A stretch of 64,000 nt of DNA from Jaminaea rosea (Eukaryota; Basidiomycota; Exobasidiomycetes; Microstromatales). The stretch is taken from assembly GCF_003144245.1 (NCBI RefSeq), contig NW_020289976.1, positions 620,001-684,000 of the forward strand. Direction: 5' to 3'. A model generated the notes under the pieces. The model searched no databases, had not been told where the DNA came from, and worked only from the letters and a program-made list of their open reading frames with translations. Numbering within the stretch: the first letter of the stretch is position 1; every line of letters begins with the position of its first letter. A program made the position numbers and the translations under genes. Positions 33,507 to 42,006 of the stretch are shown here, in pieces.

Positions 33507-35387
33507 ATGGCGGATGGTCACCCCTCATCATCACGGCAACCGCCGGTGTCACCATTAGCTACATCGCATTCACGTCGCGCACGCTCTGCCTCAGCAGATA
33601 CAGCCAACGCCCCATTGCCTTCCGCCTCAGATCGGGGCCTCACCGCCTCCGACCTCATTGCTCACCAATCCCTCCTCGAGCAACAAGCACGGGAAGCCAT
33701 TCCCTTTTCCTACACTCGTGCTTCTTGCACTTATGAGAAGGGCTACATACGCCAACCGTTGTGGGCTTGTAAGACTTGCGCCCACCTCAACGACGAGGAA
33801 GACGTACCCATCAATGTATGCGCCGGCTGCTCTATTGGCTGTCATGCCGACCACGAGCTCGTCGAGCTCTTCGCCAAACGCGATGCTCGGTGCGACTGCG
33901 GGATGATGCCAAGCGATCAGGGAGAGCCTCACTTGCACCCTTGCAAGCTACGAGCTCCACCGCAGCACTTGATCGACGCCAACACTCGTAACGTCTACTC
34001 GCGCAACCACCACGGGCACTTTTGCTACTGTGAGAAGGGCTACACCTACGACCCGCTCGAGGAAGAGGAGACGATGTTTCAATGTCTTGTCTGCGAGGAC
34101 TGGTTTCATGAGTCGTGCACGAGCCTGACGACGAATGATGTCGACCCAGGTAGAGGGCATGTCATCGAGCGACAGGCTCCACTCATTGCCCACGAATCGT
34201 TCGATTCGTTCATCTGCGACGCGTGCGTGAGGGAGAACAGGCCGTTGCTGCATTACGTCGGGAAAGAGGGGTGGGGCGCTTGTTTGGAGATGCCCGACGG
34301 GGTAAAGGAAGAGGAGAACGAGGAGAAGGACAAGGAAGCATCATCATCATTCCACCCGTCGCGCGCTGAGGGATGGGAAGGCTCCTCAACAGAGATGCTC
34401 GTCGAGGCGGAAGGCCAACAACCACGCAAATACCTCGTTGTGGGTCTCCCCGCCAACACGGAGGAGCAAGAGGAGATGAAATCTCGCAAAGCCAGGGAGG
34501 CAGAGCTGATTGCCCAGTCGGATGCCGAAAGCGCTCGTATGCGGGCGAACATGAAGCGTAGCTTGTCGCCCATTGTTGAAAGAGCTGGTGACGATGAAGC
34601 TGGTCCCGGCAGCAAGCGCGCCAAAGTCGAAGACTCCAACGACGGGGGTTGCTCGCCTGGCATCATCCACTATCGACCTGCCACTCCTCTTCCACCTGGT
34701 TGGAGAGGCCACATCAGGACAGAAGAGCCGCGTTTCGCCTCTCGCACTTACCCTTGGGAAGCGACCGAAGCTGCCCGCCGCAATTTGGAGCGGCCGCGCT
34801 CACCCTCATGTCGTCGCCCACCCATCGCACCCCTTGTCGAGCGACTGCTGAGGCAGCCTCTGCCGACGACAGGCCTCTACGAAGACGACTCGTACAATCC
34901 TGGGAACAGGCAGAGTACGCAGTGCAGGTTGGATGTGTTCCTTGACGAGGGCCAGGACGAGGAAGAAGGAGCGCTTGGAGAGAGCAGCAGCAGTGCCATC
35001 AAGGGCTGGCGCAAGCGCCTCTGTCGCTGCTCCACCTGCGTGGCCGAGCTCACCTCTTATCGCCACCTAGCCGGCATTCTTCAAGAAGAGGAAACCTACG
35101 AGCCTCCCTCAAGCCCTCGCGCTTTAGCTCAGCAGCTCGAGCATGCTGGTTCGCCGGACGACGACGCAACTAGCTCAACGAGCTCTTCGTACGACATGGC
35201 AATGAGCGCTCTTTCTTCTCTTCCGCGTGCTCAGACTCTCGAAGCGATGCAGGGCTACTCGCGGTTGAAGGACGCCCTTTATGAGCATCTTAGGCCGTTC
35301 GCGCGTGAGGGACGGATGGTGGATGAGAGCGCCATTACTGAGTTCTTCGAGGACTGGAAGAGGAGAGAGAGGGAGGGTAGGGATTGA
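33507..35387 (+). CDS. UBR7/Mlo2-like protein with UBR box and PHD finger
   Basis: Single exon, 626 aa. A UBR-box zinc finger occupies about residues 74-155 (C-T-Y-E-K-G-Y, W-A-C-K-T-C, C-A-G-C, C-H-A-D-H-E-L-V-E-L, C-D-C-G). A PHD-type finger follows at about 170-250 (F-C-Y-C-E-K-G-Y, M-F-Q-C-L-V-C-E-D-W-F-H, C-D-A-C-V). This pairing is specific to the UBR7 family (Mlo2 in fission yeast), whose members are linked to chromatin and ubiquitin. UBR7 has been described as an E3 for histone H2B, but N-degron binding is not assured. The middle (about 270-400) is acidic and charged. The C-terminal third holds W-R-K-R-L-C-R-C-S-T-C and a final helix, the usual third conserved patch. The ATG at 33507 lies 192 bp from the divergent TBC gene. 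Confidence 0.9.
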   Translation: MADGHPSSSRQPPVSPLATSHSRRARSASADTANAPLPSASDRGLTASDLIAHQSLLEQQAREAIPFSYTRASCTYEKGYIRQPLWACKTCAHLNDEEDVPINVCAGCSIGCHADHELVELFAKRDARCDCGMMPSDQGEPHLHPCKLRAPPQHLIDANTRNVYSRNHHGHFCYCEKGYTYDPLEEEETMFQCLVCEDWFHESCTSLTTNDVDPGRGHVIERQAPLIAHESFDSFICDACVRENRPLLHYVGKEGWGACLEMPDGVKEEENEEKDKEASSSFHPSRAEGWEGSSTEMLVEAEGQQPRKYLVVGLPANTEEQEEMKSRKAREAELIAQSDAESARMRANMKRSLSPIVERAGDDEAGPGSKRAKVEDSNDGGCSPGIIHYRPATPLPPGWRGHIRTEEPRFASRTYPWEATEAARRNLERPRSPSCRRPPIAPLVERLLRQPLPTTGLYEDDSYNPGNRQSTQCRLDVFLDEGQDEEEGALGESSSSAIKGWRKRLCRCSTCVAELTSYRHLAGILQEEETYEPPSSPRALAQQLEHAGSPDDDATSSTSSSYDMAMSALSSLPRAQTLEAMQGYSRLKDALYEHLRPFAREGRMVDESAITEFFEDWKRREREGRD

Positions 35388-35642
35388 TATGCGCAATGAT
35401 ATCTGTGACGGCGAAACGACATTGTAGGACCAGCGCAGCATCAATTCAGAGAGATGTGACGAGAAAGTGTGGTGCAGCAGACCCAAGGCGCGCAGCGTGG
35501 AGGCGGGACGGCGCGTGTTGTTTTGGCTTCGGGAGGGCGGAACCACAACCAACACTTTGTCCTCGTTTCCTCCCGCGCATCCCTCGGCATCCCCTCACAT
35601 CACATCTGCTCTCTCGCATCCTACATTGCCTGGCGTGTTGCC

Positions 35643-38417
35643 ATGCCAGCCACTCGCTCGAAGCGTCGCACGATGGCAGCGGCAGCGGACGTGGACATGT
35701 CACTACTGCCAGATGGGGATGGACCCGCTATTGGGGACGGTAGCATGACGATGCTCATGGACCAATCGCTGCGCTTCTCGCCGGTCAAGGGTGGAAAGAG
35801 GGCCAGGAAGGGTCTGATGCCGCAGAAGAGGAAGTCATTTCAGCAGAACGAGGAGAAGCAGGGACAGTTGGACGACCTGGATGACGCAGAGCTCTCCCGC
35901 CTAGCATGGGGAGAGGCGGCCAGCTCCGGTCCGCAAGAAGGGACCGCTGCTAAGCACGAGCAGGTGCATTCGCCCTTTTCTAGCCCTGCCGGGTCTCAAG
36001 CTCAGGATCTGCCGCTTGCCGCATTCTCACCCAATGTCGAAGTCCGCCGTAAACGATCACCGAGGAAAACAGCCACGCCGAAGTTCGACACAGAGGGTTG
36101 GTCGAGCCATGATGACCTAGCAGCAGACGAGACGCTTGCTGCTGCGAATGCTCCACTGCCTGAGCCGGTGAAGAGGCCGGCACCAGTGGCACATGTAGCG
36201 TCAGTGTCTCAAGCACTGCCACCTCCAGCATCAAAGCTTCCAACGAGAGCAAAGCCTCGAGCAACAAGCATCGCCGCCCTCGTCGCCGGAGCAAGGGCTG
36301 CTAAGGCCTCGTCCTCTTCTTCATCCTCATCGTCAAGCCAGCATCAACAGCAAGAGAAGAAGGAAGGTCGGGAAGAGCGACGCAAGCGACTAGGTCTTGA
36401 CGTTCCCCCTGCCACTGCAGCTACCGGTTCAACACACCAAGCCAATGCAGCGTCCTCCTCACCCGCTCCAAGCTCTCCACCCAAACGTAAGCTCACCTCG
36501 CTCCTGTCCTTCTCGCCGAGCAAGGGGAAGAATATCGCCCCCGTACCGGTAGGCAACCTGGACCGCGCTGCAACAGCATCGTCGTCGTCGGACTTGATGT
36601 CCTCGTCACCCCTTCGCCGTAAGGAGAAGCGACAGGGGCCAGAGAGGAGCAGCGATTTGCTGAGCCTGATGGGCAAAACTTCGAGCCCGCAGAAGCATGC
36701 GACAGCTGGTGTGGCAAGAACGACAGCGTCAGCGGCAGCCGAGCCAACTGCAGCCGTAGAGAGATTTTCGGACATCGCTGAGGACGAGAAGGAGCATCAC
36801 CGAATCGAAGAGGACATCGAAGAGGTGGAAGAGGTTGTTGAGCAGGAGACTGCCGCGGTGCTAGAGGGAGCTGAGCTGGCAGAGGTCGAGATGGAATTGG
36901 ATGCCACCTCTGAGGCTCAAGAGCAGGACGATCTCGAGGTCAAAGACGACATGACTGCAGAAGAAGCCATTGACGAGCAGGAAGGAGGGGAACGAACTTC
37001 GATCCACGGTGACGCCGAGGAAGCCGAGCAAGAACTGGACGTCAAGGCTGAGCAATTCGATGAACACGTCGAAGATGACGTGCATGTGCCATTCGCTGTT
37101 CCGCAGCAAGAGCCTGCTGCCGCAGGCATCGAGGAGGTGCCCTCCCCCGCTGCCGCTATCATCGGAACACCTGCGAGCTCTCGTCCTCGCCGCAGAAGCA
37201 GTCGGCTCTCCTCATCGGCCCTGACCGGCTCGGCCAGCACGAACGACCTTGCAACAGCGCTCTCCCAAGCCGAGACGAAGGTGGCCATCGAGAGCGCAGC
37301 CGTCGCGACGTCCAAGCCACCAGCAACCCGCCGGACGCGAAGCAGCATGACCCACAGCGCGTCCACTGGCGGCAAATCATCACGTCAAGCCATTGCAGCA
37401 CGCGACGCCAAGCTGGCGGTTGCAGAGTCGAAGGCGACGCGGGTATACAGGGAGAGGAAGGCGGCGGCAGCGGCGGCGGCAGCGGCGGAGGAAGCGAGAG
37501 AAGTTGCGCGACCTGCAACATTGTCGGCATCTGCTGACATGAGCAAGGCGATAATCGGCTCTTCTTCGCCGGCCAAGAGAACAAAGGTGACGCGCAGTGC
37601 CGTGGCTCTGCCTGCGGCAAAGGAGGAAGCCATCGATGCGAAGCCTACACGTCGAACAGCCGGTCGAGCAGCACTGGGAAAAGGCAAGGCCGGGACCCAA
37701 CGCCAGACTGCATCGCGAGCTGGATCTGCCAATCAGTCGACGCCTACCGACCTCGACGTCCCAGCAGGATATCGTGTCACGTCCACTGGTCAACTTGTAC
37801 CCACTGCTGCCTCCAGTACTGCCACTGTTCCGAGCGCGAGCAGCAGGACGCGTCGCACAGCACCTGTTGCGTCCTCGGTCAGCTACACCCCATCAGCAGC
37901 GCATTTCTCCTCCCTATTGTCTGCAACGGAGGCCAGCGCCACCTCCTCCTCGTCCAGGGCGCTCGGGGCGGGCGATGTGCCTGCCTACCTGGCGCGTAGG
38001 AGGGAAGAGGTGCAACGCGAAGTAGACGACGAACTTGCACGCCGCATCGAGAAGGCGAGGAGGGACGAGCTTGCGCGCTCTGGCGCTCGTGGGAGCTCTA
38101 GTCGCTTTGCTCACCTTCCTCCAGCACTCATGGGCCCCAAAGGTTCCAGCAGCTCATCTCGCACAGCTGCCCCAGCTCCTGCACCCCCCTCAGCTCTGTC
38201 GCAACGCCTCGAATCTCGTCGTGCGTGGGAGACGTCCCGCCGCGCTCGTGACGCTCTGGTCGAAGCGGAGCGTGCTGCAGCTCGTGAGGAGAGGGAGAGG
38301 CTGGAGGCGGAGGAGCTGCGCAAGGAGAGGGAGAGACGATGTCCGAGGGCGAATCCTGTGCCGGAGGAGATTTACGGGACGGTCAAGAGGGAGAGGATCG
38401 GGAGAAGGAGAGAGTAG
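35643..38417 (+). CDS. Basic low-complexity nuclear protein with a TPX2-like tail
   Basis: Single exon, 924 aa from the first in-frame ATG (M-P-A-T-R-S-K-R-R). The frame is open further upstream but without ATG. Mostly disordered, Ala/Ser-rich. It has many proline-directed S/T-P sites next to basic residues (S-P-V-K-G-G-K-R, S-P-R-K, S-P-P-K-R-K, S-P-S-K-G-K), which look like CDK targets or nuclear localisation signals. A strongly acidic segment (about 370-480) is followed by a basic one. The last 110 residues form a charged helix ending in R-E-R-R-C-P-R-A-N-P-V-P. That recalls the basic-helix then R-A-x-P-V-P pattern of TPX2-type spindle proteins. The link is suggestive only; a spindle or chromatin role is inference. 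Confidence 0.6.
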   Translation: MPATRSKRRTMAAAADVDMSLLPDGDGPAIGDGSMTMLMDQSLRFSPVKGGKRARKGLMPQKRKSFQQNEEKQGQLDDLDDAELSRLAWGEAASSGPQEGTAAKHEQVHSPFSSPAGSQAQDLPLAAFSPNVEVRRKRSPRKTATPKFDTEGWSSHDDLAADETLAAANAPLPEPVKRPAPVAHVASVSQALPPPASKLPTRAKPRATSIAALVAGARAAKASSSSSSSSSSQHQQQEKKEGREERRKRLGLDVPPATAATGSTHQANAASSSPAPSSPPKRKLTSLLSFSPSKGKNIAPVPVGNLDRAATASSSSDLMSSSPLRRKEKRQGPERSSDLLSLMGKTSSPQKHATAGVARTTASAAAEPTAAVERFSDIAEDEKEHHRIEEDIEEVEEVVEQETAAVLEGAELAEVEMELDATSEAQEQDDLEVKDDMTAEEAIDEQEGGERTSIHGDAEEAEQELDVKAEQFDEHVEDDVHVPFAVPQQEPAAAGIEEVPSPAAAIIGTPASSRPRRRSSRLSSSALTGSASTNDLATALSQAETKVAIESAAVATSKPPATRRTRSSMTHSASTGGKSSRQAIAARDAKLAVAESKATRVYRERKAAAAAAAAAEEAREVARPATLSASADMSKAIIGSSSPAKRTKVTRSAVALPAAKEEAIDAKPTRRTAGRAALGKGKAGTQRQTASRAGSANQSTPTDLDVPAGYRVTSTGQLVPTAASSTATVPSASSRTRRTAPVASSVSYTPSAAHFSSLLSATEASATSSSSRALGAGDVPAYLARRREEVQREVDDELARRIEKARRDELARSGARGSSSRFAHLPPALMGPKGSSSSSRTAAPAPAPPSALSQRLESRRAWETSRRARDALVEAERAAAREERERLEAEELRKERERRCPRANPVPEEIYGTVKRERIGRRRE

Positions 38418-38498
38418 GGAGGAGATCATACCACTCATCCATCCATCTTTTGCTCACTGTCGTTGCTTGTGCGTGCAATTGAGTGTCAGTCATCTCAT

Positions 38499-40901
38499 TT
38501 ACACGCCCAGTAACATTCTTGCTTCTTCTGCACTCCTCAGCCCTTCTACAGCCTCGCAGCGCTTCATCGCTCCTTCGTACCCCTCGACCAATCGGCGCAT
38601 GGCCTCTGCGTGCACCTCACTCCTCTGTCTCGGCGCCTGAACGCGGCTGAGCCAGGAGGGAGGCGTAGCGAGGGAAAGTGAGCCCGAAGGGGAGGACAGG
38701 CGAGCGCTGAATGATTGGAGGCATTCAAGAGTTGCCGCAGAGGATGATTCGGAGAGTGCTGGAGAGAGCCCGCTGGTCACCAGGACGTGGGCGTAGGTGG
38801 AGTCGACTAGGTCTCGATGCGTTGCAGTGAGGGCAGTGCGCGGAGGCGCAAGAAGCGGAGACGAGGAAGCTGCGCTGCTGCTCCTTTCGAGTGTTGTGAC
38901 GATCCGCTCAAGACAATTGAGCCGGAAGACGAGGCCTTGTGCATGTGCCGTTGCTGCGGAATCTGGGTCATCGCTCTTGCTTGGCGATTTGCTCCCCTTG
39001 GCCGGCGATGGGACTTGGGCGGCTTCGACAATGAGGCCTTGTGTAGTGTCGACTTGGCGGAGCATAGCATCGAGAAGTGTCGACAGGACCGAGGCAAAGG
39101 AAGTCGTCTCGTCTGCCTGGCCTTCAGACTCCTTGCTCTGCTGATCCGCTGCGACCAGGACGGACTCTGCAGCAGTATCACTCGCAGAGGACGGCGCCTG
39201 GTGACCGTGCTCCTCCATAAGCTCCTTGACAGAAGAGAGAGCGCTCAGCAAGCTCGCTGGTAGGCCAAGCTCTTCTCCATCACCCCTCATTGCTGGGACT
39301 TCACCGCCTTGATTGTCTAGCTCTCTCGCTTGCCTCTTGACCGCATCACCGAAAGCTGTCCACGCCGTCTTGTTGAGGTCGTCGAGCACCTTCGATAGAG
39401 TCGCCTTGCTCCCGAGCGTATCGAGCATGACCTGTCGGTAAAAGTCAACCAAGTGGGCCAGGCGAAGCGCCACAAGTGGGGAAGACTGGACGTCGATGGT
39501 CTGCTCGACTCGTACGCTGAGAGGTCGAGAGCACCCTTCAAGGCTGCGGTTTAGCGTATCCCTCACGTAGTGCAGGCGACGAGTCGTAGCCTCCGTTGCT
39601 GTAGCTTGAGTCGCCTCTGGCATCTGGCTGCCTCTCCTTCCCCAATCAATACTCCCTTCGATCCCCCTTCTCCTTTCCCCTACCCTCCTGCCTCCTTCGC
39701 CTTCTTTCTCGCCGAAGAGCTGGCCTAAGAACTCTCGCTCCCCTGCAACGGCCTGGTGCACCCATGCTAGCATATCGCCGACGTACCGCAAGGGATCGTG
39801 GGCGTGCATTTCGATGGGCCGAGAGAAACTGGGCGTGTTTGCTGCTGAGGACCCCTCTCCACTTCCTCGCTGCAGAGCCTGCTGGAAAGCGCCAGCCAGG
39901 TAGGTGCTCCTCATACCTGCAAGAATACCCAGCGCCGGAGCAAGCACCTCTTCCCCTTTCCCTGCTTCTGCCTCTACCAACCGTCTTACACTGTCCCTCA
40001 GTATAGGCCCTACGTCCAAGCCCTCTTTCGGTGCCTGCCGAAACTCAAAGTTGAGAAAGCGTCCTAGCTTCTCGTGGGCCAAATCCAATAGTTGACCCGT
40101 AGAAGCCATCACGTCCGTCCCTGCCCTTGTCCCACCACCCGCTTCTCCGCCTCCTTCCAGCAGGGCGAGACAGTCCTGCCTCATTACTGCGAGGCGGTCC
40201 ATTGCAGCGAACAACTCGTGTCCAACGGGGGAGTCGCGACGTTCGATTGCTTCGCGCTCCGCAGGTGGCAAGGTGAAGCGCTCCAAGAAGAGGCGAGCGA
40301 GGAGAGCTTGCTGTTTTGTTGCACCACGTTGTCGCTCTAGCCCTGCTGACTGTTCGAGAAGGTAGCGAACTGAGTCGTTTGAGTGAGAGAGGGAGGAATC
40401 TACGCTGTCGCAGGTGGCGCGCATGGAGGCGAGACGGTCGTGTATGCTGTCGAGGTGGTCGGTGACGGTGTCGAGGTGGGCAAGGTACTGTGTCGTAGAG
40501 GTGAGGAGGTCGGCGTGGGCATCTTGGGTGAGGTGGGACTTGATGTGCGAGAGCTGTACGCTTGCGGCGGGGTGCGAGGACGAGGTGGGAAAATCGAGTC
40601 CGTCTTCTTCGTCACTCGAGTCTGCGAGTAGTCTGTATGCGCTCTTGCGTTGTTTGACAGCCTTGTTGTTCTTCCAAGATTGCGTCGCCTGCCCGCCCAA
40701 TGCATATCGACCCTCCAAAGCCCTCAGCCCCTTGGCGACGAGTTCATCATCGCGACTGGAAGGCGGACGGGTGAGGATGGAGCGAACTTTGAGTGAGAAG
40801 GGGTGTGCTCCTGCTCCTCGCTGCGCTGAAGATGGTGGCGCAGAAGGACCTGCTGCGTCTAATGCGGCATCGTTGCCACCGTTGAGTGTCGGCGAGAGCA
40901 T
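38499..40901 (-). CDS. COG6: Conserved oligomeric Golgi complex subunit 6
   Basis: Single exon, 800 aa. Cog6 is part of lobe B of the COG tether that returns vesicles within the Golgi. Evidence: N-terminal coiled-coil stretch (about 120-200, with L-A-H-L-D-T-V-T-D-H-L-D-S-I-H-D-R-L) and then the family core L-A-R-L-F-L-E-R-F-T-L-P-P-A-E-R-E-A-I with P-V-G-H-E-L-F-A-A-M-D-R-L-A-V-M-R-Q-D-C (about 207-260). A long all-helical C-terminal region follows, with D-P-L-R-Y-V-G-D-M-L-A-W-V-H-Q-A. Its length is close to other Cog6 proteins. An upstream in-frame ATG at 41063 exists, but M-L-S-P-T at 40901 gives a better N-terminus and leaves room for a promoter shared with the SVIP-like gene. It meets the previous gene tail to tail, 81 bp apart. 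Confidence 0.85.
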   Translation of the reverse strand: MLSPTLNGGNDAALDAAGPSAPPSSAQRGAGAHPFSLKVRSILTRPPSSRDDELVAKGLRALEGRYALGGQATQSWKNNKAVKQRKSAYRLLADSSDEEDGLDFPTSSSHPAASVQLSHIKSHLTQDAHADLLTSTTQYLAHLDTVTDHLDSIHDRLASMRATCDSVDSSLSHSNDSVRYLLEQSAGLERQRGATKQQALLARLFLERFTLPPAEREAIERRDSPVGHELFAAMDRLAVMRQDCLALLEGGGEAGGGTRAGTDVMASTGQLLDLAHEKLGRFLNFEFRQAPKEGLDVGPILRDSVRRLVEAEAGKGEEVLAPALGILAGMRSTYLAGAFQQALQRGSGEGSSAANTPSFSRPIEMHAHDPLRYVGDMLAWVHQAVAGEREFLGQLFGEKEGEGGRRVGERRRGIEGSIDWGRRGSQMPEATQATATEATTRRLHYVRDTLNRSLEGCSRPLSVRVEQTIDVQSSPLVALRLAHLVDFYRQVMLDTLGSKATLSKVLDDLNKTAWTAFGDAVKRQARELDNQGGEVPAMRGDGEELGLPASLLSALSSVKELMEEHGHQAPSSASDTAAESVLVAADQQSKESEGQADETTSFASVLSTLLDAMLRQVDTTQGLIVEAAQVPSPAKGSKSPSKSDDPDSAATAHAQGLVFRLNCLERIVTTLERSSSAASSSPLLAPPRTALTATHRDLVDSTYAHVLVTSGLSPALSESSSAATLECLQSFSARLSSPSGSLSLATPPSWLSRVQAPRQRSEVHAEAMRRLVEGYEGAMKRCEAVEGLRSAEEARMLLGV

Positions 40902-41089
40902 TTGTCTGTAGCAAGAAGGAAAGCAAACGCGAACGGAGTCGCCCTCGCCGGAAAAGCGAGTGGTCAAGGCGCAACCTGGCGGAGACGCGCAGACGCCTCG
41001 CAGACTCGAGGCGTTGGATGCGGCTGTGCCTCCCCTCAAGGCCGAATGATCTTGGCATCCCATCCTCACCTTCCCCAGCCTCGCCCATC

Positions 41090-41449
41090 ATGGGGTCTTG
41101 CCTCTCACGCTCCTCCTCATCATCATCTTCACCCGCTCACGCTAATAGACTTGGCTCCTCATCGACAGCCGGACCTCCAGCAGCCTCCGCGGCAGACGAT
41201 CGTGAAGCTCGTGCCCAAGCAGCAGAGCGCCGTCTTGCTGCGCATCAAGCAAGAGGCACTGGGGGAAGAGGCACCGAGGGAGATCTGGCGAGAAAGCTCA
41301 AGGAGCAGCAGAGAAGCGGTGGGACGAGTGCTGCGCAGGAGCGCGGAGGTCAGGCCGCAGATGAGGAGATTAGGAGGGTGAGTTGATGGAGGGGGTCCCC
41401 AAGAGATTGGGGAGGCGTATGCTGACATTGCTCTTCACAGTGGGACTGA
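41090..41449 (+). CDS. SVIP-like small p97/Cdc48-interacting protein
   Basis: Two exons, 41090-41377 and 41441-41449, encode only 98 aa. The last exon is three codons (Trp-Asp-stop). The N-terminus M-G-S-C-L-S is a good N-myristoylation signal with a neighbouring Cys for palmitoylation. Residues 38-48 (R-E-A-R-A-Q-A-A-E-R-R) fit the VCP-interacting motif R-x5-A-A-x2-R exactly, and a charged helix follows (L-A-R-K-L-K-E-Q-Q-R). Small size, lipidated N-terminus and VIM helix together are the hallmarks of animal SVIP, which binds p97/VCP at ER membranes and dampens ERAD. A similar role here is inference from motifs. It shares a 188-bp divergent promoter with COG6. Confidence 0.72.
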
Positions 41450-42006
41450 TGGCAGATGAAAGAATACCCAAGATGACCCGTTAGAAGACTTTACAAAGCT
41501 CCACTTGCTCTGCTACAGTTTGGGACTGGGCATCTCAAATGCGTAGACTCAGTCTCTCTCACAAAGCAGAGCTGCTTTTCAATTGCTTTCTTGCTTGCTT
41601 GTTCACTTCAACTACTAGAATAAGTACAAGTTGGGCTGGAAACTAAAAGAAGAGGGCGATAAACGAAGTGCGACTGACGACTAGCAACTAACGACAACAA
41701 CGACGAAGAGACGATCAACGAAGCGAAGCGGAGCGGCTCGTGGCAGGCGGTTGAGCGAGAAAATGAAGTAGAGTACGACGAGGGAGGAAGGAAAAGACTG
41801 CGAGGATGGTTAGCGAGCCGGGAGATGATGCTGGGTGCTCGCTGACTTATGTGCATGCGACGTATGCTGGCCGAGGTGGAGAGGGAGGAGTTGGGAGGGA
41901 AAAGTGAAGACGGTGCGTTGCAGGGGCGTCCTCTTGTGTCGCGGGTCACCCCGGTATCGGTATCGAGAGTATTGTCCAATCGTCTAATCGTGGGGTCGTC
42001 GTCCCC
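41450..42006. other. Intergenic between convergent SVIP-like and HMG1 genes
   Basis: About 560 bp, tail to tail. The AT-rich stretch 41450-41740 is likely 3' UTR/terminator sequence for both genes. A minus-strand frame (41608-41979) starts with ATG but has only Ser-rich sequence and no recognisable domain, so I do not count it. Confidence 0.5.

Noticed and set aside
40902-41063. Longer COG6 start at 41063
   Set aside because: The extra 54 residues are Cys/Gly/Ser-rich, do not fit the family's N-terminus and would leave only 26 bp to the divergent SVIP-like start.
41608-41979. 123-aa minus-strand frame downstream of HMG1
   Set aside because: It begins with ATG but is Ser-rich and featureless, and lies in the convergent 3' region.
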